From positions 1-7,711 of the forward strand of contig CABQCM010000057.1 in the NCBI GenBank assembly GCA_902462665.1: a stretch of DNA of 7,711 nucleotides, written 5' to 3'. The DNA is from an uncultured Oscillospiraceae bacterium. GTDB lineage: Bacteria > Bacillota > Clostridia > Oscillospirales > Acutalibacteraceae. The position numbers were made by a program, and so were the translations under genes. A model generated the notes under the pieces. That model saw only the letters and a list, made by a program, of their open reading frames with translations, did not search any database and was not told the origin of the DNA. Position 1 is the first letter of the stretch, and the number at the start of each line of letters is the position of its first letter. Positions 1-5,182 of this stretch are shown one piece after another.

Positions 1-2274
1 GCCGGGGCGCTGGCGCAGTTTATTCAGGGGCTGCAAAAGGCCGAGAAGAGCGGGCAGTCTGCTACCGTCATTTTGAATGAAATGGGATTAACCGAGACAC
101 GGTTGTCCAACGCCATCTTGGCGCTGACCTCGTCGGGCGACCTTCTGACACAGCATCTTGCTACGGCCAATCAGGCGTGGGAGGAAAACACTGCCCTTAC
201 CGAAACGGCAAATAAGAAATACCAGACCACGGAGTCGCAGCTTCAGCTTGCCAAAAACGCAGTGGTAGATATGGGGATTTCACTTGGCGAGGATTTGCTT
301 CCGATTGTCACCAATGCTGCGTCTAAGGTGCAGGATTTGGCTGAGTGGTTTAATTCGCTGGATGATTCCACCAAGCGGATTATCGTGGGGATAGGGGCTT
401 TTACCGCATTGCTGAGTCCTTCTCTCAAAGTTGCGAGCATGTTTTCCAACGCGATTGTTGATGTAATCAATGCATACCGTGTCCTCCGTCCTGCCACTAA
501 CGGAGCCATGACAGCGCAAATCGCGCTGAATACGGCCCAGGCCGCCTCTCCCGCTGGCGCGCTGGTTACCGCTATCGGCGCTTTGATTGCGATAATGACA
601 GCGGCGGGAGGGGCTATGTGGCTCACATCGCAATCCACGGAAACGTTGTCCGATAAAATCAACCAACTCAAGGAAGATTACGAGAGCGCCACACAGTCCA
701 TCGAGGATACTAAGACAGCCAGCGAAGCCGAGGTTGACCTTGTTGAGAGTATGATTCCGCGTTACGATGAGCTGAATAAAAAAACCGATAAAACGGTGGA
801 GGAAAAGCAGGAACTCAAGGGTATCGTGGAGAAAATTAACAGTCTGATGCCCGATACAATCAGCGCTCTCGACGAGGAAACGCAAAAGTATCTGACCCAA
901 GCATCGGCCATTCAGGATGTTTGCGAGAAAAAGCGGGAAAAGATTCGTTTGTCTGCATTGGAAGCCCAGGCGCTCGAAGCTCAAAAAGGGATTTTGGAGA
1001 TTGAGAACGAGACTGGATTCTCAACCAAAGATGAATTGACAAAAGGATGGTTAAAAGCCAAGGTACAAGTTGCGCGTGATCAAGAACAACTCGATTCAAT
1101 TGGATGGGCTCAGGCTTATTTAATGAATCCGGAGATTGGAAAAGCAATTGATCAAAACAAAGAGCGGGCCGAGGCTTTGGAACAGGCTTTGAATTCTTGG
1201 GAGCAGTATCAGAAAATTGTTGACCGATATGCCGAAGATAAAGGCTCAAAAGAACAAATTCATTGGGACTTCACCGGCAAGAGCAAAGGCAACTCCAGCG
1301 GCGAAACCGAAGAAGAAAGAGAAGAACGGCTAAAAAAGCAGTACGAAAAGGAATCTCGGCTCAACGAATATTGGCACAACACCGAGCAAATCAACACAGA
1401 GGGCTACCTTCGCAACCTTAAGACGATACGGGATGCTTACTTGAAAGAAGAAACCGACGAGTGGATGTCCGCAAGCGAGAAGATTCACTCGGTAGAAAAG
1501 AAATTGTACGAGGATGCCAAAAAGGCCGCTGAGGAAGCCGCCAAAGCCGAAAAGGAACGCCGGGAAAAGGAGTACGACGAAAAAAGAAAGCGCCTGGATT
1601 ACGAGCATTCGGTTGGTCTGGTCGATGAGCAGAAATACCTCCAAGCCCTGATTGAGCTGCAAGCGGAATATTTGGAACAGTATACCGACGAATGGTATTC
1701 GGTAGCCAAAGAAATCCACAATTTGCAGCAGTCTATCCTCAAGGCGCAAGCCGAAGCGCTGGACGAGGCGGCAAAAGACTATAAAGATTTTGCCGACGAT
1801 ATGATCGATAAGGCCGAGGAAGAAGCCGACGCCAAAGTGAAAGCCATCGACGACGAAATCGCCGCGCGCAAAAAGCTTAAGGAGCAGCAACAGTCCGAAA
1901 CTGAGCTGGCCGAGGCTCGTCTGCGGCTTGAGCGGGAGACCGACGAATATAACCGCCAGCAAATCCAAAAGCAAATCGAGCAGATGGAACAGACCGCGCA
2001 GGAACAGAAAATTGAGGATGCTGCTGAGGCGGAGAAGAAAGCCCTTGAGGCGAAAATTGAAGAAATGCGCGCCATGGTCGCCGGTGAGGTGGAATATTTC
2101 AACGCTAAAATCGAAGAGCAGAAAGTGGCGATGGGCATCGCGTCGGCAACCAAAGAGCCGGTTACATATCAGGTGTACAACGAGCAGTATTTTAACGGAC
2201 AGAGCTTGACCCCGGCGCAGGTGGAATCCTTGATGCAGGACGTCATGCGTAAAATGTTGGGAGGGATAGCGTGA
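1..2274 (+). CDS. Phage tail tape-measure protein, 3' part (5' end outside window)
   Basis: Frame 1 is open from base 1 to the TGA at 2272-2274 (757 residues), so the gene starts upstream; the TTG at 73 is not a credible start. Tape-measure proteins line the tail lumen, set tail length and help DNA entry. The first ~75 residues resemble the core of TP901-type tape measures, including NAILALTSSGDLLTQHL and NQAWEENTALTETANKKY. Two hydrophobic stretches follow, about residues 126-138 and 186-208 (GALVTAIGALIAIMTAAGG), typical of the membrane-active part. Residues ~434-720 are Glu/Lys/Ala-rich and likely a long coiled coil, with a repeated unit at 1357-1776. The C-terminus (FNGQSLTPAQVESLMQ, ending LGGIA) resembles the conserved tail of these proteins. 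The gene overlaps the Dit-like gene by 4 bp. Codons at ~1010-1260 are AT-richer than the flanks. Seen: reading frame and motifs; family call from known patterns. Confidence 0.93.
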   Translation, partial: AGALAQFIQGLQKAEKSGQSATVILNEMGLTETRLSNAILALTSSGDLLTQHLATANQAWEENTALTETANKKYQTTESQLQLAKNAVVDMGISLGEDLLPIVTNAASKVQDLAEWFNSLDDSTKRIIVGIGAFTALLSPSLKVASMFSNAIVDVINAYRVLRPATNGAMTAQIALNTAQAASPAGALVTAIGALIAIMTAAGGAMWLTSQSTETLSDKINQLKEDYESATQSIEDTKTASEAEVDLVESMIPRYDELNKKTDKTVEEKQELKGIVEKINSLMPDTISALDEETQKYLTQASAIQDVCEKKREKIRLSALEAQALEAQKGILEIENETGFSTKDELTKGWLKAKVQVARDQEQLDSIGWAQAYLMNPEIGKAIDQNKERAEALEQALNSWEQYQKIVDRYAEDKGSKEQIHWDFTGKSKGNSSGETEEEREERLKKQYEKESRLNEYWHNTEQINTEGYLRNLKTIRDAYLKEETDEWMSASEKIHSVEKKLYEDAKKAAEEAAKAEKERREKEYDEKRKRLDYEHSVGLVDEQKYLQALIELQAEYLEQYTDEWYSVAKEIHNLQQSILKAQAEALDEAAKDYKDFADDMIDKAEEEADAKVKAIDDEIAARKKLKEQQQSETELAEARLRLERETDEYNRQQIQKQIEQMEQTAQEQKIEDAAEAEKKALEAKIEEMRAMVAGEVEYFNAKIEEQKVAMGIASATKEPVTYQVYNEQYFNGQSLTPAQVESLMQDVMRKMLGGIA
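1357..1776 (+). repeat. Diverged protein-level repeat in the tape measure
   Basis: Two units of about 62-63 codons, 1357-1545 and 1591-1776, align along their length at protein level. Both begin RL, carry a YL near residue 17-20 (YLRNLKTIRDAYL versus YLQALIELQAEYL), share the core TDEW followed by S-x-A/S-K/E-x-IH, and end with a run closing in EAAK. A charged linker (1546-1590) separates them. The DNA has diverged, so this is an old duplication. Helical repeats of this kind are consistent with the tape measure's role as a ruler. The alignment was done by eye. Confidence 0.6.
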
Positions 2275-3134
2275 TTGAACGGATACGATGGAGCAGCGGG
2301 GGAGAAAGCATTGAGTTTGAAATTGGCTCGCAAGCTCTATGGATTTTTGATCCGGCGGATTTTTCTCACACTGTGAGCGGGCGGTTTTCTGATATGCAGC
2401 CGGCCGGGATGGACGGAAAGGTGACAACGTCCGCCAACTTGGACGGAGCGTACACCCGTTTCGATGTGTTCATCAATGCTCCGGCGATTTCCAACGCCGC
2501 CAATAGCGTATACGACGTGATGGAAAAACAAAGCCGTAGGCTATATCGGCTGTTTTGCCCCAGCCGTGCAGGAAGGTTAACCGTGGAGCAAAACGGACGG
2601 CAATACGCTATGGAGGGATATCCCGCGTCTGTACCGACCGCAGGGAAGCGGATATCCGGCACGGCGGTATTTACCATTGAACTCAATCACGACGCCCCAG
2701 CTTTTTCTGTCCTGCCGGAACATAAAAGAGATATCTTTTCCAAATGCTCCTCTGCCTATCTGGTGAATTGCTTGCCGATGCGCCTTGGAACCATCAGCAG
2801 TTCGGGCTATATCATCAACGATACCGATATTGCTTCTCCAGTGTCGCTGGTGTTTTCTGGACAGATGAAGAACCCGATGGTAACCAATCTGGCCACGAAG
2901 GAGTATATGGCGTTTGACATCGAGATGAATTCGGGAGACGAACTGACGGTGACAACGAGAGCAGGACAAAAGAAAGTGACCTTGAACGGAATCGATGCCA
3001 GCGGCAGATTTGCTGCGGGAAGCTCTTATTTGCTTCTGGCTCCAGGTGCAGCGCAGCTCTCTTTTTCGGCACAGCGCAGCGGGCTAGACGCAAAGGTGCT
3101 TTTGTCTTATAGCAGCATGGTTTTGGGGGTGTAG
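2271..3134 (+). CDS. Distal tail (Dit-like) / siphovirus tail family protein
   Basis: This 287-residue protein starts at GTG 2271, overlapping the tape-measure stop as GTGA. A GGGAGGG ribosome site at 2259-2265 lies five bases upstream and supports this start. Dit proteins form the ring joining the tail tube to the baseplate or tip. The N-terminal ~150 residues match the hub half (FDPADFSHTVSG, then MDGKVTTSANLDGAYTRFDV). The C-terminal half carries the pattern of the Sipho_tail family: NPMVTNLATKEYMAF, a GDELTVTTRAGQKKVTLNG hairpin, a late S-Y-L-L-L-A-P-G-A turn, and an ending in LGV. Length is normal for the family. Its place between the tape measure and the hub protein is the canonical one. 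Seen: start, motifs and context; the function is from family knowledge. Confidence 0.87.
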   Translation: MIERIRWSSGGESIEFEIGSQALWIFDPADFSHTVSGRFSDMQPAGMDGKVTTSANLDGAYTRFDVFINAPAISNAANSVYDVMEKQSRRLYRLFCPSRAGRLTVEQNGRQYAMEGYPASVPTAGKRISGTAVFTIELNHDAPAFSVLPEHKRDIFSKCSSAYLVNCLPMRLGTISSSGYIINDTDIASPVSLVFSGQMKNPMVTNLATKEYMAFDIEMNSGDELTVTTRAGQKKVTLNGIDASGRFAAGSSYLLLAPGAAQLSFSAQRSGLDAKVLLSYSSMVLGV

Positions 3135-3136
3135 CA

Positions 3137-4273
3137 ATGCCGATACAGATATACACGCAATCCATAGAGTACATTGGGCAGATCGATTCGGTTCCATCCC
3201 GGGAGATGACGAGATGCTGGAACGACGCTGGGCATTTCTTATTTCAGACAGATGCCAATCAAATCCCGGGGCAGGGCATACAGCCCGACTTCCTTGTGAT
3301 GTTTGACAACGATCCGCACCGCGCGGGAATCGTTCGAACAGTACAGCAAAACGAAACGGATGCGCTCACAATTACCGTGTCGGGAGAAACGCTCAACGGA
3401 TTATTTTCGCAGCGGCTCAATTTGCAGCCGCAGGATCCGGGATTGGCAGCTTTGAACTTCGGATACGACCTTGCTCCCTCGTACGAAACAAAAGGCCAGA
3501 GTTTACAGGACATGCCCTGCGAGGAAATCCTAAAGATTTACGTTGACCGGCATTGTGTTCGACCAACCGATTCAGCGAGAAAAATAGCCGGTCTTTGCAT
3601 TAGGGAAAATGAGAACAGAGGAATTCCAACTAAATGGATGGCTCGAAACGGTACGGTGCTTCTCGACACCCTGAAAAGCATTTCCGAATATTCCGAGCTT
3701 GGTTTTGAGACGGTTTTGAATCCAAAGGAGAAAACCATGGTATTTGATGTGATAGAGGGGAAAACGCCGCCGGTATACTTTTCTACGGATTTCCTCGACG
3801 TTATGTACATGGAACATCAGAGGTCGACACAAGGAGCCAAGAACGTTGGATACGCTGCGGGCATGACATACGATGATTTTTCGCGGCTTCAACTTACCGT
3901 TACTGCCCAGGAGACAGCACCGGAGGGAATTGCCCGCCGAGAGGCCTTTTTGGATTGCGGTAATCTTACGGTGGCAGACACAACAGAAAACATATCGTTG
4001 TCCTCAGAGGGCGAGCATCGCATTGCCGATTATATTGTGGAGGATACCATTGGGATTAAAATTGCGCCGAACTATCAGTTCGTTTATCGCAGGGACTATG
4101 ATATAGGCGATATCGTAAAAGTGTATAGTAAGCGCATGGGGGTATCGGTCTGCCGGCGTATTACTGCCGCGACAGAGCGCCTGTCATCTGGCGGCCTGGA
4201 GCTTGAGCTGACGTTCGGGAAAGCGCCGCCGAATTTTGCGCAGTCAGTAAAACGTTTGATAAAGAATCATTAA
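3137..4273 (+). CDS. Tail hub protein, ReqiPepy6 Gp37-like
   Basis: This 378-residue protein starts at ATG 3137, two bases after the Dit-like stop. Only a G-run (3125-3129) serves as a possible ribosome site, so translational coupling is likely. The N-terminus describes how the monomer crosses the tail axis: a short strand pair (IYTQSIEYIGQIDSVPS), a CWNDAGHFLFQTDAN segment, then IVRTVQQNETDALTITVSGE with LFSQRLNLQP. This is the arrangement of the Gp37-like tail family, which stands where other siphoviruses encode the tail-associated lysin/hub. The C-terminal part (DYDIGDIVKVYSKRMGVSVCRRITAATERL followed by LELTFG) resembles the closing beta domain of these hub proteins. I see no appended peptidase or lysozyme domain; the protein ends at the hub, so any lytic function would be elsewhere. 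Placement is an inference from family and order. Confidence 0.8.
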   Translation: MPIQIYTQSIEYIGQIDSVPSREMTRCWNDAGHFLFQTDANQIPGQGIQPDFLVMFDNDPHRAGIVRTVQQNETDALTITVSGETLNGLFSQRLNLQPQDPGLAALNFGYDLAPSYETKGQSLQDMPCEEILKIYVDRHCVRPTDSARKIAGLCIRENENRGIPTKWMARNGTVLLDTLKSISEYSELGFETVLNPKEKTMVFDVIEGKTPPVYFSTDFLDVMYMEHQRSTQGAKNVGYAAGMTYDDFSRLQLTVTAQETAPEGIARREAFLDCGNLTVADTTENISLSSEGEHRIADYIVEDTIGIKIAPNYQFVYRRDYDIGDIVKVYSKRMGVSVCRRITAATERLSSGGLELELTFGKAPPNFAQSVKRLIKNH

Positions 4274-4274
4274 T

Positions 4275-4282
4275 AAAGGAGG
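4275..4282 (+). promoter_or_regulatory. Strong Shine-Dalgarno selecting the ATG at 4294
   Basis: AAAGGAGG sits 11 bases before ATG 4294 in the only sizeable gap (20 bp) after the hub gene. It is the best ribosome site near the start of the next gene and points to ATG 4294, not to the TTG at 4320 or the ATG at 4332 in the long downstream frame. This is what exposes the frame break there. Confidence 0.8.
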
Positions 4283-4293
4283 CAAACACCATT

Positions 4294-5168
4294 ATGAATG
4301 GGAAGGTTTTTTTGACAGTTTGGACGGACAAATGGATCGGCCGGTGGACGCGGAACTGATGGCGGCGGCAGTGCGGTGCTGTCGCGCCGACGGAGTTACA
4401 GAAGAAAACGATTTCATTCCGAGCTTCGAGATTGGGAGCAATTCTGCTGTTGTGCGTCTCACCCAAGGAAGCGCGTGTGTGGGGGGCAGATTTATCGAAA
4501 CGTCTGCGCCGATTGACATTGTGGCCCCCGCGGTCACCGGGGATTATGATGTGGTGCTAGTTTGCGACGATTCGAGTGCGGTGAGGGCGTTTCGGGCAGA
4601 ATGCCGGATTCGGGGCAGCTATCAAAGCGGCAACGGTATTTATTATTTAACGCTGGGGCGGTTTTCGTGCATCGGCAATGGCAGCATTTTTACCACCATG
4701 GAGGATGTGCGTGTGCGTTCTCCGCGGCCGCTGAAAGGTTATTGGACGCCTGTTTTCTCGACGGCTCTGAATCCCGCCGATATCACAAATTCGTTTGGTT
4801 ACTACATCAAGAGCGGCAATGTTGTTACAGCTTATTTTCGGGCGCACGCCTCCTTTGGGGCTTCGGCGCCGGTGAAGATTTCCGGGCTTCCTTTTCCTGC
4901 GGTATCGCCCGGCGGAAAGACTGTGAATTCCGCAAACCTAGGATGCTGGTCTACGGTTGAGGTGGACGGGACGATGGCCCAAGACCCCGGGAACGTGCTT
5001 GGGCATACTCTGCGAATTAATATGACCGCGTCGCCGCAAACGATTGACTTGTACACTAAAAAATATGTTGAGACGACGGGATATCAGTTTGTGACTATGC
5101 CGACGTGGTCAATGGCAGACAGCTATTTAAATGTATGGGGTTCCATCTCATATGTTACAAACCAATAG
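4294..5168 (+). pseudogene. Tail-fibre/receptor-binding-like protein, start and body in different frames
   Basis: The well-placed ATG 4294 reads MNGKVFL, then runs to a TGA after 21 residues. The long frame ending at 5168 has no good start of its own. One added base in the T7 run (4307-4313), or a -1 shift there, gives a continuous ~291-residue protein beginning MNGKVFFDSLDG. That matches the N-terminus of many phage baseplate/fibre proteins, which carry F-(F)-(N/D)-S-x-x-G-(D/Q), then a D/N-A-E motif and a DGV; here VDAELM and ADGV follow. From about residue 147 the C-terminal part (LKGYWTPVFS, GYYIKSGNVV, ISGLPFPA) matches a beta-rich tail-fibre head with a W-x-P, G-Y-Y-x-K-x-G-N-x-V and GLPF signature, a probable receptor-binding domain. 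It may be functional if the shift is an assembly error, programmed or phase-variable. The body is intact, with no other disruption. Confidence 0.72.
4307..4314 (+). other. T7 homopolymer / possible -1 slippery site
   Basis: Seven T followed by G. In the frame of ATG 4294 it reads GTT TTT TTG, so T-TTT-TTG has the X-XXY-YYZ form of a -1 slippery heptamer, and a -1 shift enters the long frame as TTT GAC AGT. I see no stem or pseudoknot at the usual 5-9 base spacing; the nearest good hairpin (4361-4388) is too far. Homopolymer length change is at least as likely as programmed shifting. Confidence 0.55.
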
Positions 5169-5169
5169 A

Positions 5170-5178
5170 GAGGGGAGA
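5170..5178 (+). promoter_or_regulatory. Shine-Dalgarno selecting ATG 5183
   Basis: GAGGGGAGA lies two to ten bases after the preceding stop and about five bases before ATG 5183. It decides the start of the last gene: the same frame is open back to a GTG at 5105, but those 26 codons overlap the previous gene, have no ribosome site and do not look like a tail-protein N-terminus. Confidence 0.8.
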
Positions 5179-5182
5179 AGTT

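Noticed and set aside
1928..2209. 93-codon + strand frame inside the tape measure
   Set aside because: Arg/Lys-rich out-of-frame shadow of the coiled coil, with no ribosome site or family resemblance.
1330..2427. Long open frame of 365 codons on the minus strand
   Set aside because: It lies opposite the Glu/Lys-rich coiled coil of the tape measure; the translation is a Phe/Leu-rich low-complexity shadow that crosses into the next gene and has no plausible start context.
4361..4388. Hairpin of about ten pairs with one bulged G, considered as a frameshift stimulator
   Set aside because: It begins about 47 bases after the T7 run, far beyond the usual 5-9 base spacing, and lies in GC-rich coding sequence where such stems occur by chance.
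5105..5182. Upstream GTG start extending the last gene by 26 codons
   Set aside because: It overlaps the preceding gene by 64 bp and has no ribosome site, while ATG 5183 has a strong one and begins a recognisable BppU-like N-terminus.
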